DNA from: JBCBSZ01 sp039185015
GTDB taxonomy: Bacteria; Actinomycetota; Acidimicrobiia; Acidimicrobiales; Poriferisodalaceae
Length of the DNA: 64,000 bases
Reading direction: 5' to 3'
NCBI GenBank assembly: GCA_039185015.1
Contig: JBCDAU010000026.1
Span: 11,529 to 75,528 of the forward strand
A program made the position numbers and the translations under genes. Under the pieces are notes generated by a model, which was not told the DNA's origin, ran no database searches, and worked only from the letters and a program-made list of their open reading frames with translations. Position 1 is the stretch's first letter. Every line of letters begins with the position of its first letter. Below, piece after piece: positions 1 to 8,662 of this stretch.

Positions 1-2283
1 GATCGAGGTCACCGCGAGATCGGAGCCGACGGGTCGGGCCACGGGCACGACATCGAGCCGCAGCCCGATCTCGGCCAGCCGGTCCGCCTCGGACGCCAGC
101 GTCCCGTCCGTAGCGAGGCCATCCGACACGACCACGATCCGCTCGCGGGTCGAGCCGTCGAGCAGCGAGCTGGCGAGCCGTAGACCCCTGGCGAGGTCCG
201 TGCCGTCGCCTGGCGGTGGCTCGGGGTCGATCGCGGTCCTACCGAAGGGCTTCGCGACCCGCACCGTTCGACCGACCTCCACCACCGCGAGGTCGTCCGC
301 ATCAGCGGAGTCCAGCGCCGCATCCACGAACGACGACACCCGCCGCGATCCCTCCTCGCCGAGCGAGTCCGAGACGTCGATCACCAGCACCGCCCGCACC
401 GAGTCGTCCGATCGGGTCCACCTCACACCGACCACGGCTCCGACGAGACAGAGCACGACCGTGACGCGTGCGGCCAGCGCGGCTCGGCGCTGCCAGGTCG
501 GCACGCCGGGGTGGCGCAGCCCGAGGAGCAGCTCGACGACGACCACCGCAACACCCACCGCGAGCAGCCAGGGGACGAGGCGTTCCGACGACGTCGTCGT
601 GCCGATCGTGCCGCCGTCGTCGGCAGGAGCGGCGGGGAGCTCTGCGAGCTCGTCCGGGACGGTCAGGTGCGACTCGGTGGACGGGAAGACCACGGCTACC
701 GGCCGCACGGCCCCGTCGGCGCCCTCGACGGTCCAGAAGCCGCTGCGATCGAGCACTGGCATCAGTGTCCCGGCTGGTACCTGCGTGGTCACACCACGTG
801 GCGCCGTGACGATCGCGTCGAACGGCACGGTGGGGAGCCGGGTGCCGACCGCTGCGCTTGCGGGCACGTCGTCGGTGATGGTGAGGTCGCTCACCATCCG
901 GGAGAACAGGATCGGGTAGGCGACCTCGACGGGCAGGTTGGAGGCCTCCAGGTCGAAGGCGAGGTGGTACCAGCGCACGTCACCCGTCCGGCCCTCGACG
1001 AGCAATGGCTCGCCCTCGGCGGACCCGATGAGGATCGTGCCGTCCTCGACGACGAGGCGTTGCGCCGCAGCGATCGCCGTCGAGGTCACGTCGACGTCAC
1101 GGAGCACGACGTCGTCGGCGACGAAGGTGGGGATCGGCCGTTCGACCTCACCGACGACCAGGACCCCGGGCGGTGCGCCGGGTCCGGCGATCGAGATGAA
1201 CGGCCTGCCGGGTGCCGACGGGACGGCGACCCCGTCGTAGATCACCAGGTCGGCGTCGGCCTCCGCGAAGACCGTCTCGGCGCCCATCGCTGCGAGCACC
1301 TCGTCGACGAAGAACGAGCCGTCGGGGTCGTCGGAGCGCACGTGCACCCGCAACGATTCGGCGAGCGGGACGAGCGCCGCCCGTTGGTTGTCGATCAACA
1401 GGAGGTCGTCGCCGTCGAGGAAGGCCTCGACCCGCGAGCCCGGCGGGATGGGCACGCTCGCTTCGACGGTCTCCCCGGCCGGGAGCCGCACCCGCTCGCG
1501 TGCGACCGTCGCGCCGTCGACGTCGACGCGGAGGTCCTGGGTGGCGTCGGGTCCCCCCGTGTTGGACATGGTGACGAGCGCGGCGAGACCGCCGTCCTCG
1601 ACGGTGACCGACAGCGCGGTCACCGCCCGGTTCACCTCGCCGGTCCCGACCGGCTCGAATCGGGTCCCCGGTGGTGCGAGCCGCTGCTCGTCCTCGGTGA
1701 CGCCGCCGTCGGACACGAGGACGTAGCCGGTGGAGCGGTCCGCGGAGGTGAGGGCTTCGGCGAGCGTGAACGCCCGGTCGAAGTCGGCGACGCCGGAGGT
1801 GGGTCGGACCCGGTCGAGCTCGCGACGGATCGCGTCGCCATCGCTGGTGTCGACGACGAGCAGCTCGGGGTCGCCGGACGCGACGACGAGGCTGGCCGAG
1901 CCGCCATCGGGGAGCTCGTCGAGCAGCTCGTCGATGCGCTCCTTCGCTGCCTCGAGGCGGTCCGGGTCGCCGTCGTCGGCCAGCATCGAGCCCGACGCGT
2001 CGAGCACGAAGACCGTGTGCTCGGCGAGGGAGGTCGTCTGCGTCCACGCCGGCCGCGCGAGCGCGAGCGCCAACAGGGCGACCAGCAGCAGCTGGAGGGC
2101 GAGCGGCACGCTCCATCGCAGCCGTTGCCAGGGCCGACTCGGCGCCACCGGCTCCTCGGCGTCGCGCCACAGGAAGGTCGACGACACCCGCTCCCGCTCG
2201 CGCTGCGCCCGGAGGACATGTGCCGCGATCACGGGGACTGCGAGCAGACCGGCAAGCAGGCCGAGGGGCGAGAGCAACGTCAT
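1..2283 (-). CDS. BatA-like VWA-domain membrane protein (C-terminus off window)
   Basis: The frame is open from an ATG at 2283 to the window edge (761 codons, no stop), so the gene is partial. Residues 1-80 form an aerotolerance-regulator N-terminal (BatA-type) region with two membrane helices (about 5-22 and 58-76). A VWA domain follows with the metal-site motif DASGS at 95-99. Two more helices lie near 575-620, then a second VWA-like domain starts with DVSDS at about 636. The ATG overlaps the stop of the DUF58 gene by 4 bp (ATGA), so it is the last visible member of the MoxR operon. Family knowledge: MoxR-DUF58-VWA operons act in envelope protein quality control or metal-cofactor chaperoning; the substrate here is unknown. 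The double VWA layout resembles BatA-BatB in one chain. Confidence 0.85.
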   Translation of the reverse strand, partial: MTLLSPLGLLAGLLAVPVIAAHVLRAQRERERVSSTFLWRDAEEPVAPSRPWQRLRWSVPLALQLLLVALLALALARPAWTQTTSLAEHTVFVLDASGSMLADDGDPDRLEAAKERIDELLDELPDGGSASLVVASGDPELLVVDTSDGDAIRRELDRVRPTSGVADFDRAFTLAEALTSADRSTGYVLVSDGGVTEDEQRLAPPGTRFEPVGTGEVNRAVTALSVTVEDGGLAALVTMSNTGGPDATQDLRVDVDGATVARERVRLPAGETVEASVPIPPGSRVEAFLDGDDLLLIDNQRAALVPLAESLRVHVRSDDPDGSFFVDEVLAAMGAETVFAEADADLVIYDGVAVPSAPGRPFISIAGPGAPPGVLVVGEVERPIPTFVADDVVLRDVDVTSTAIAAAQRLVVEDGTILIGSAEGEPLLVEGRTGDVRWYHLAFDLEASNLPVEVAYPILFSRMVSDLTITDDVPASAAVGTRLPTVPFDAIVTAPRGVTTQVPAGTLMPVLDRSGFWTVEGADGAVRPVAVVFPSTESHLTVPDELAELPAAPADDGGTIGTTTSSERLVPWLLAVGVAVVVVELLLGLRHPGVPTWQRRAALAARVTVVLCLVGAVVGVRWTRSDDSVRAVLVIDVSDSLGEEGSRRVSSFVDAALDSADADDLAVVEVGRTVRVAKPFGRTAIDPEPPPGDGTDLARGLRLASSLLDGSTRERIVVVSDGLATDGTLASEADRLAEIGLRLDVVPVARPVGSDLAVTSI

Positions 2284-3161
2284 CGCAGGACCCCGCTCGT
2301 GCGCCACGAGCGCAGCAGCACCTGTTCGACGTCGTCCTCGGCGTCGACCGTCAGGTAACGCCCGCCGACCTCATGGCACCGCCGCCGGACCTCGGCGACC
2401 CAGGTGCGGCGCCGGTCGCGGTAGCCGGCGAGCTGCTCGGGCGTCAGGCTGACGGGGATCTGCTCGCCGGACTCGCTGTCCTCCAGCTCGAGGTCGCCGA
2501 AGAGCTCGGGCTCGATCTCGCGGCGGGCGCCGACGTGGACCACCAGCAGATCGGCACGGCGCGCCGGCAGCCGCGAGACGGCCGTCCGCCACTCCGTCGT
2601 GAGCAGATCCGAGACCACGACGGTCATCCCCGGTGGCCCCGGACGGTTGAGCACCTGGCGGACGGTCCGCGCAAAGGGCGTCGATCCACCCCAAGGCAGC
2701 CGGTCCAGAGCGTCGACGAGCTCGGGGACGCCGTGGCGGCCGATGAAGCGGCGGGGCACGGGCGCGGCGGGGAAGGCGACGAGCGAGAGCGAGTCGCCGC
2801 TGGTCAGCGCGACTGCGCCCAGCGCCGCCGTGACGGCGGTCGCGATGCGACGCTTGCCGTGCATCGTCATGGACTCCGAGGTGTCGAGCAGCACCCTGAC
2901 AACCAGGTCCTCGTCGCCCTCGAAGAGCTTGATGCGAAGAACGTCGAGTCGGGCGAGCTGATGGGGGTCGATGCGGCGGACGTCGTCACCGGGTTGGTAC
3001 TCACGGAAGTCGGCGAAGTCGAGGGTGCTGCCGTGGCGGGGAGCCCGGTGTTCGCCGGCGACGGCTCCGACGAGCCGCCGGCTCGCGGCGAGCTGCAGCT
3101 GCTCCAGGCGTCGCAGCGCGCACAGCGAGATCGCCGGCCCGTCCGACCCGGCGTTGCTCAT
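2280..3161 (-). CDS. DUF58 domain protein of the MoxR operon
   Basis: 293 aa. The DUF58 signature is at residues about 48-80 (FREYQPGDDVRRIDPH), followed by a VWA-like core with the metal-site motif DTSES at 93-97. I chose the ATG at 3161 because it overlaps the MoxR stop by 4 bp; the frame stays open upstream to 3545, but that part lies inside the MoxR gene and looks like antisense arginine-rich translation. It overlaps the BatA-like gene by 4 bp as well. DUF58 proteins are the standard partners of MoxR ATPases and probably form a complex with the VWA membrane protein. No membrane helix is apparent, so it is likely cytoplasmic. Confidence 0.9.
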   Translation of the reverse strand: MSNAGSDGPAISLCALRRLEQLQLAASRRLVGAVAGEHRAPRHGSTLDFADFREYQPGDDVRRIDPHQLARLDVLRIKLFEGDEDLVVRVLLDTSESMTMHGKRRIATAVTAALGAVALTSGDSLSLVAFPAAPVPRRFIGRHGVPELVDALDRLPWGGSTPFARTVRQVLNRPGPPGMTVVVSDLLTTEWRTAVSRLPARRADLLVVHVGARREIEPELFGDLELEDSESGEQIPVSLTPEQLAGYRDRRRTWVAEVRRRCHEVGGRYLTVDAEDDVEQVLLRSWRTSGVLR

Positions 3162-4219
3162 CGGATCCCTCGGCCGTCCTGGCCGGGCTCGACGACGGTG
3201 CTCACGACCTCGGCGACGATCTCGTCGGCGGTCACCCCGTCGGCCGTCGCCTCGTAGCCCAGCAGCACCCGATGGCGCAGGGTCGAGGTGGCCGACACGA
3301 CCAGGTCCGCGCCGTTCACGTACGGCCTGCCGTCGAGCAGGGCACGGGCCTTCGCGGCGAGGATCATCGCCTGACCCCCGCGCGGCGACGACCCGGCCCG
3401 GACGTAGCGCTGCACGACCTCGGGGGCGTTCCCGGATTCGGGTTGGGTGGCGGTGATGAGCAGGGCGGCGTAGCTCACGAGGTGGGGGGCGACGGGAACC
3501 TGGCGCGTGATGCCCGTGAGCCAGCGGAGCTGAGCGGGACCGCACACTGCGTCGACGGGCTCGGGCCGGGCTCCGGTCGTCCGATGCAGGATGTGGGCCA
3601 GCAGCTCGGGGCCGGGCTGGGGCACCAACACCTTCAGGAGGAAGCGGTCGAGCTGCGCCTCCGGCAACGGATAGGTGCCCTCCAGCTCGATCGGGTTCTG
3701 GGTCGCCATGACCATGAACGGATCAGGGAGCGGGCGGGTCTCACCCGCGACGGTCACCTGTCGTTCCTGCATCGCCTCGAGGAGCGCCGACTGAGTCTTG
3801 GGCGTCGCCCGGTTGATCTCGTCGGCCAGGAGGAGGTGGGTGAAGATCGGGCCCTCGCGGTAGCGGAAGGTCCGGTTGCCCTCGTCGTCTGCCCCCACGA
3901 CCTCCGTGCCCACGACGTCGGCCGGCATGAGATCGGGAGTGAATTGGATCCGGCCGAAGGAGGCCTGGACCGACTCGGCCAGCGACTTGAGCAGCTCGGT
4001 CTTGCCCAGACCGGGGACACCCTCGAGGAGGAGGTGCCCGCCACAGAGCAGGCAGATCACGGTGTCGCGCACGACGTCGTCCTGGCCGACGATCCGGTGC
4101 CGGATCTGCTCGGTGATCCGGGCCGTGAAGTCGTGGTACCGCTCAGCGACCTCCTCGAAGGTCGAAGCCCCATCCTCCGCCGTGCTCACCTCGGTCGGTT
4201 CGTGCGCTGCTGCGGACAC
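3158..4219 (-). CDS. MoxR-family AAA+ ATPase
   Basis: 353 aa, normal for the family. Walker A is GVPGLGKT at residues 67-74 and Walker B/sensor region LLLADEINRATP at about 129-140. The C-terminal third is the AAA lid. The GTG start at 4219 has a GAGGAG ribosome site 4 nt upstream. It lies 11 bp after the coiled-coil membrane protein and overlaps the DUF58 gene by 4 bp. MoxR ATPases are chaperone-like motors that work with VWA-domain proteins; the operon supports that role, and the client is not evident from the sequence. Confidence 0.95.
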   Translation of the reverse strand: MSAAAHEPTEVSTAEDGASTFEEVAERYHDFTARITEQIRHRIVGQDDVVRDTVICLLCGGHLLLEGVPGLGKTELLKSLAESVQASFGRIQFTPDLMPADVVGTEVVGADDEGNRTFRYREGPIFTHLLLADEINRATPKTQSALLEAMQERQVTVAGETRPLPDPFMVMATQNPIELEGTYPLPEAQLDRFLLKVLVPQPGPELLAHILHRTTGARPEPVDAVCGPAQLRWLTGITRQVPVAPHLVSYAALLITATQPESGNAPEVVQRYVRAGSSPRGGQAMILAAKARALLDGRPYVNGADLVVSATSTLRHRVLLGYEATADGVTADEIVAEVVSTVVEPGQDGRGIR

Positions 4220-4230
4220 GCTGCTCCTCG

Positions 4231-5838
4231 TCAGTTCTGGGCGAGATGGTCGAAGTAGTCGCGGACGGTCGTGCGCAGCTCGGGTGGGAGTCTGAGCTCG
4301 TCGAGCGCTGTTGCCGCATCGTCGAGGTACCCCGGCAGCACGTCCTGGAACGGCACGAACGCGGCCCCCTCGTCCGTCGCGCTGTCCCCCCTGCCGACCA
4401 CGTCGCCGGTACCGCTCCCACCGCCCAGATCCACCCGGACCTCGTCGCTCGGGCCGCCGTCGATCGGCGGTGAGAAGACCTCCGCCCTCGCGACGTCCTC
4501 GGTGCCGAGGCTCCCATCGCCCGGGCCGGGCGATCCCTGCCCGCCCTGACCTGACGACTGGCCACCTGTGGGCTCGACGCCGCTGATCTGCCCGGCGCCA
4601 CCCCCGCCGGGCGAACCGCCCTGGCCCTGCCCCTGGCCCTGCCCCTGGCCCTGCCCCTGCCCCTGGCCCTGGCCCTGGCCCTGGCCCTGCCCCTGCCCCT
4701 GCCCCTGCCCCTGGCCCTGCCCCTGTCCGGGTTCGGCGTCCGGGTTGCGGAGGCGGCTGGCCGCACCGCTCGCGGCGTCGGCCGCAGCGGCCACCGCTCC
4801 TCGGTCGGCGAGCTCTGCGCCGGCGATGCGCTGCTCGGCTGCCGCCCCGGCGAGGGCAGCGGCGGCGCGGCCGAGATCGCCCGAGCGCACTGCGTCAGCG
4901 GCCTGCGACAGGGCCGTCGCCACAGCGCTGTTGCCGACCGATTGGCTCTCGGCGAGACCATCGAGCCGCTCGGCGAGCGCGTCGCGCTCGGTCGGATCCA
5001 GCTCGTCCAGCGTGCCCGCGAGCGCGTCGAGCTGGCTGGCGGCGTCGCCGCCCGGCGCCAGCGGGACGGCGGCGAGCTGCTGCTCGAGGCCCTCGACCGC
5101 CGCACGATCGGACAGGAGATCCTCACCGGCCTCCGACCGCAGCGCCTCGGCCTCGCGCTCGAGCCGCTCCGCGGCGTCGAGCGGTGACTCGGACGTGCGG
5201 ATCTCCTGCGCGAGCCGGCGCAACTCGTCTGCGAGCTCCTCGAGCGCCTCGGCCCGTTCGGCATCGTCCTCGGCTGCCGTCTCGTCGAGGAGCGCGGCGA
5301 GCTCGTCGAGCGCCTCGGCCTCCCTGGCCAGCTCCGGCGCGATGGCGTCGGCCGCGGCGTCGTCGCCACCCAACGAGATGAGCGCGCTCAGTGAGGCGAC
5401 GAGGACCACTGCGGCGGCGGCGAAGCCGGAGGGTCGGCCGTCGAAGCGGACAGCCAGGCTCCGAGGCGTCGAAGGATCAGCGGCGACGACATCGGCCCGT
5501 CGCCGGATGTCGTCGCCCCATGCATGGCCCGTGTCGCTGAGCTGGATCGCCGAGATCAGCACGCCGTCACACTCGGCGCTGCGCTCCACCGCCCGGGCCA
5601 CGGTGACGTCATCCCACCGGCGGGACAACGCTGCCAGCCCCGTGACGCACACCGCAGCGACCGGGAGGACCAGGAACCAGGCGAGGCTCAGCGGCCTCCC
5701 CAGCAGCCACGAGACGAGCCCGAGCGCTGCGATCGCAGCGAGCGCCCGCGGCAGCCAGGACGCCAAGGTGGAAGCGAACCACGCGAACCGCAGGCGCCGA
5801 CGTGCGAGTCGCACCACACGGAGGAGCTCCGCGCTCAC
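4231..5838 (-). CDS. Membrane-anchored Glu/Ala-rich coiled-coil protein with (GQ)18 tract
   Basis: 535 aa, GTG start at 5838. Two membrane helices lie near residues 20-65. They are followed by a long Ala/Glu/Leu-rich region (about 150-340) with strong heptad character, then a Gly-Gln dipeptide tract (about 370-406) and a Gly/Ser/Pro-rich linker ending in an acidic C-terminus. It is the first gene of the MoxR operon. Proteins of this architecture often sit at this place in actinobacterial moxR loci, but I do not recognise a defined function. The GQ tract is encoded by a hexanucleotide repeat and may vary in length between strains. Confidence 0.8.
   Translation of the reverse strand: MSAELLRVVRLARRRLRFAWFASTLASWLPRALAAIAALGLVSWLLGRPLSLAWFLVLPVAAVCVTGLAALSRRWDDVTVARAVERSAECDGVLISAIQLSDTGHAWGDDIRRRADVVAADPSTPRSLAVRFDGRPSGFAAAAVVLVASLSALISLGGDDAAADAIAPELAREAEALDELAALLDETAAEDDAERAEALEELADELRRLAQEIRTSESPLDAAERLEREAEALRSEAGEDLLSDRAAVEGLEQQLAAVPLAPGGDAASQLDALAGTLDELDPTERDALAERLDGLAESQSVGNSAVATALSQAADAVRSGDLGRAAAALAGAAAEQRIAGAELADRGAVAAAADAASGAASRLRNPDAEPGQGQGQGQGQGQGQGQGQGQGQGQGQGQGQGQGQGQGGSPGGGGAGQISGVEPTGGQSSGQGGQGSPGPGDGSLGTEDVARAEVFSPPIDGGPSDEVRVDLGGGSGTGDVVGRGDSATDEGAAFVPFQDVLPGYLDDAATALDELRLPPELRTTVRDYFDHLAQN
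4619..4726. repeat. Hexanucleotide tandem repeat, 18 units (CCCTGS)
   Basis: Eighteen consecutive 6-nt units read CCCTGG or CCCTGC (the last is CCCTGT) on the plus strand. On the minus strand they encode alternating Gly and Gln in the membrane protein of the MoxR operon. Being in frame and a multiple of six, unit loss or gain would change linker length without a frameshift. Confidence 0.95.
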
Positions 5839-6121
5839 GACGACCGGATCGCGACCGACAGCTGCTGCACAACCGTTAGACGCACAGGTCCGCCGGATGG
5901 TTCCAGGACCGCAGGACTCGTTCCGCCATCACTCTCCGCGCAGCACAAATGCCCACGTCCGCCCCGTTGCTCTCGACGCCGTCAGTCGTTCTTGCCTGCG
6001 GACGAGCCGGCGTTTCAGTGATGGCGACCCACACTGCGCTGAGGCCATGATTCGGGTCCGCCGCGGTTAGCGGCGACATCTGATCTGCGGTGCCGTGAGG
6101 TGCTGCTGGAAGGATGTCGCG
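5839..6121. other. Intergenic stretch without a supported gene
   Basis: About 280 bp between the MoxR operon and the first IS3 remnant. Short open frames exist on both strands, but none has a ribosome site or recognisable product. It probably contains the operon promoter, reading left, and at its right end the decayed left flank of the IS3 remnant. I could not define a clear promoter. Confidence 0.4.
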
Positions 6122-6463
6122 ATGCCACCGGCCTATCCGCGTGAACTCCGTGAGGACGTGATCCGTGTCGCCCGCAGCCGTGGGCCCGGGGCCCGACTCA
6201 AGGACATCTCGAACGATTTCGGGATCTCGGAGTCGTGTCTGCAGTACTGGCTCGCCCAGGCCGATCGCGACGACGGTGCCCGGAGGGACCCACGAGCGAG
6301 CAGCTCGACGATCTACGCCAGGCCCGAGCCCGGATCCGCCGCGCTCGGTCGATTGACCCCAACCGAGTACGAATCAATCACGACCCACAGCCAGCACTCG
6401 CCGCCTGACCAACCTGTCATCGCTACCCGCGGCCGTTCCTGCAACTGTGACCGTCTTCAGTAG
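6122..6463 (+). pseudogene. IS3-family transposase remnant: OrfA head joined to OrfB tail
   Basis: The ATG at 6122 opens a frame whose first about 55 residues are an IS3 OrfA helix-turn-helix (PPAYPRELREDVIRVARSR, then DISNDFGISESCLQYWL). The frame then passes straight into sequence resembling the far C-terminus of IS3 OrfB (LTPTEYESITT, the usual 'tP.eyE' ending). The catalytic DDE core is absent, so about 0.9 kb has been deleted internally. It marks the left edge of the low-GC accessory stretch. It differs from the IS3 element at 8.3 kb. Confidence 0.7.
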
Positions 6464-6528
6464 GTCTGAGCACAAGATGTCAGATCTCTGCCAGCGACAT
6501 GGGTAATGATCATCAGGGCAACCATGAG

Positions 6529-6574
6529 GCTTCCGATGACACGGCCGGGATCTACCGATCCGACTATCGGAAGC
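6529..6574. promoter_or_regulatory. 9-bp inverted repeat upstream of the secreted-protein gene
   Basis: GCTTCCGAT at 6529-6537 is matched exactly by ATCGGAAGC at 6566-6574, spacer 28 nt, ending 24 nt before the ATG of the secreted protein. It could be a pair of operator half-sites or the stem of a leader hairpin. No regulator is assigned. Confidence 0.4.
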
Positions 6575-6598
6575 GTCCAGGAACAGAGGACGATGATC

Positions 6599-7000
6599 AT
6601 GTTGAAGAAGACCATTGCCGCGCTAGCTCTGATCGCCGCCACGTTGGTAGGTAGTCCGGTGTCAGACGCCGGCGCTGCGACCGCATGCTCGCATGGCTGG
6701 ACAGATCCCGATCTCAACGAGTTTCGCCTCTTCTATACCAGTCGAACAGCAGGTCACGTGCCGGCATGGGATTATCAGCAGTGTGGCGGATACACGTACG
6801 GCTATCCGGGAACAGGCACTACGTGGTTCGGGACGTGGGCTTGTGGAGGATCTGAATTGCCGATTGACTACACCGGCTTCTCGCCCGGTGGTGGTTACAA
6901 GAGCCTGGGTGGACCATCGTCCGGGGATTTCTGTACTCGAATCGCCGCAGGCTCCGGAAGCACTGCTACCAACTTCTCAGGTCGACTCGACTACTCGTAG
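6599..7000 (+). CDS. Small secreted Cys-containing protein, unknown function
   Basis: 133 aa. The ATG at 6599 is preferred because AGAGGA lies 8 nt upstream; in-frame ATGs at 6593 and 6506 lack that spacing. Residues 1-25 are a Sec signal peptide (KK, hydrophobic ALALIAATLVG, then AGAATA). The mature part of about 105 aa is rich in Gly, Tyr, Trp and Ser, with four Cys that could make two disulfides (in ATACSH, QQCGG, WACGG and DFCTR). No family is recognised. Base composition is lower in GC than the flanks and it sits between two IS remnants, which suggests horizontal acquisition. It might be an exported effector or inhibitor, but nothing in the sequence shows this. Confidence 0.7.
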   Translation: MLKKTIAALALIAATLVGSPVSDAGAATACSHGWTDPDLNEFRLFYTSRTAGHVPAWDYQQCGGYTYGYPGTGTTWFGTWACGGSELPIDYTGFSPGGGYKSLGGPSSGDFCTRIAAGSGSTATNFSGRLDYS

Positions 7001-7039
7001 TCTAGGGGGTTCTAGGCCTCGACCAGCTTGAATGAGACC

Positions 7040-8071
7040 ATGACAGTCTGCACAGGTAAGTCCACTTGTTGGGTTCTCGGTGGCTTCATCACCTCGGCCA
7101 TCGTAGTGCTGCTCGGCTGCAGCGCGAATGCCGAGGGCGAAGCGGCTACGACATCGAGACCGGTAGCTGCCGCGGATGGCCTGGAAGAGCCGGACGCCAT
7201 TGGCGAGTTTCGCAGCCAGTCACAGAGCGAGAGGCTGATCAACGTACTGTACGAGACGAACGAATCGATCTTTAATCAGCCTGAGGTCGTGGCCTTCAGA
7301 GAGAACTTCCTAGCTGAGTGCATGGACCTCAGAGGCTTCGAGTACGTCCCGTTCGTGCCTGACACACCACCACCTCAGGTGCCACCACTGATCGACTATC
7401 GAGGACCACGGGAGTTCGCCGAGACGAATGGCTACGGTCTTCTTCTCGAGAACGTGGAAGTTGCTCGAAGAATGGCCCTAGCAAGTATTGCCGAACCTAA
7501 TCCGAACGAAGTGATACGATCGTCCTTCTCTGAAGCTGAGCTAGCTGCCTACTTCAGAGCACTGACAGGCGCATCGATTGGTGACGGCCCCCCACCGGGT
7601 GACGCCGCCGAGGCTAGCTGTGCCGAGAGGTTTGCCGAAGAGGTTCTCGATCTGCCATCCCTCGACTCGAACGACATGGCTACTTTGCGTCTGCGCGATG
7701 ACTACATCCGAACCGACAGAGAGTGGATCGAAGCGGAAGAGGATTGGACTTCCTGTATGGGCGCCGCGGGCTACGCTTCTAGTATCGGTTCCTTCGATGA
7801 TCTGAGAACGACACTTGGCGATATCAGCGCTGTGGCGGCGGCATCCAGCGTTGAGGTGACCGAGAGTGTCACTGAGCCAGGCACGAACGAAGTGGTTGAA
7901 TTGACGTATCAGCAGTACGAAGAAGAGGTCTTTGAGGCTCAGCTGCGAGAGGAGATAGCACTAGCTGTATCTGATCTCGAGTGTAGAAGCCTGGCGGATC
8001 TCAACGCTGCCTACGACCAGGCGCGCGCTGCGGCTGACCGGAGAGCTCTGTCAGAAGCAGGGTTCGGATAG
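7040..8071 (+). CDS. Putative lipoprotein, unknown function
   Basis: 343 aa from the ATG at 7040 (a TTG at 7028 is an alternative; neither has a strong ribosome site). A hydrophobic segment ends in a lipobox VVLLGC, predicting a lipid-anchored protein outside the membrane. The mature part is acidic, helical and has scattered Cys (AECMDL, EASCAE, TSCMGAAG, DLECRS). The pattern of Cys followed by a short helical unit occurs several times and resembles secreted actinobacterial proteins of unknown function. GC content is clearly below the flanks. It follows the secreted Cys protein in the same direction, so the two may be co-transferred cargo. Confidence 0.7.
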   Translation: MTVCTGKSTCWVLGGFITSAIVVLLGCSANAEGEAATTSRPVAAADGLEEPDAIGEFRSQSQSERLINVLYETNESIFNQPEVVAFRENFLAECMDLRGFEYVPFVPDTPPPQVPPLIDYRGPREFAETNGYGLLLENVEVARRMALASIAEPNPNEVIRSSFSEAELAAYFRALTGASIGDGPPPGDAAEASCAERFAEEVLDLPSLDSNDMATLRLRDDYIRTDREWIEAEEDWTSCMGAAGYASSIGSFDDLRTTLGDISAVAAASSVEVTESVTEPGTNEVVELTYQQYEEEVFEAQLREEIALAVSDLECRSLADLNAAYDQARAAADRRALSEAGFG

Positions 8072-8344
8072 ACGTCGTTGACAACCAACGTGTGAAGGTG
8101 TCGTGACACCACAGCCGCGGTCATGCCACAGCCACGACTCTCCACGAAGCGCATCACAGCTCGGACGGTGTCGGACGACCTACTCCTAGTCTCGATTGTG
8201 ATCACCAACGTGATGGCGGTCCGCCAGATCATCGTTCGGATTTGAAGGCGGAGTCGGTCTGACCTGGACCCGATGGGGCGTTGACGGTTGCCTGAGGCTG
8301 GGGGCTTGGGGATGCTGGTCGCTCATGACCTCGAGGAGAGGCCG

Positions 8345-8662
8345 TTGAGCGAGAAGAGGAAGTATCGGACCTTCAGTCCGGACGAGAAGGCCGAGATCGT
8401 GCTGGCCGGGCTACGCGGCGATCGCAGCGTGCGGGACGTGTGCCGGGAGTACGAAATCGCGGAGACGCTGTGCTACCAGTGGCGTGATCGGCTCCTCGAG
8501 GGCGGCAAGGAGGCCCTCGAGACACCGAAGGACAAAGGCAGGGACCCGCAGGCTGAGGAGCTCAAGGAAGTGAAGAAGCGGATCGCGCGCCTGGAGCGGG
8601 CGTTGGGCCTCAAGACCTACGACCTGGAGGTTGTGGGGGAACTCTTACGAGACTGGACGTGA
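8345..8662 (+). CDS. IS3-family transposase OrfA
   Basis: 105 aa from a TTG at 8345 with GAGGAGAGG just upstream; in-frame ATGs at 8312 and 8288 are alternatives. Residues 1-60 are a helix-turn-helix (KYRTFSPDEKAEIVLAGLRG, then VRDVCREYEIAETLCYQW). The C-terminal part is a leucine-zipper-like coiled coil (LKEVKKRIARLERALG) that in this family mediates assembly with OrfB. It overlaps the orfB start by 4 bp (GTGA), the position where IS3 elements make the OrfAB fusion by frameshifting. This ORF appears intact. Confidence 0.85.
   Translation: MSEKRKYRTFSPDEKAEIVLAGLRGDRSVRDVCREYEIAETLCYQWRDRLLEGGKEALETPKDKGRDPQAEELKEVKKRIARLERALGLKTYDLEVVGELLRDWT

Noticed and set aside
511..2358. 615-codon plus-strand open frame
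   Set aside because: Shadow of the BatA-like gene on the minus strand; composition is Arg/Gly/Glu-rich without domains.
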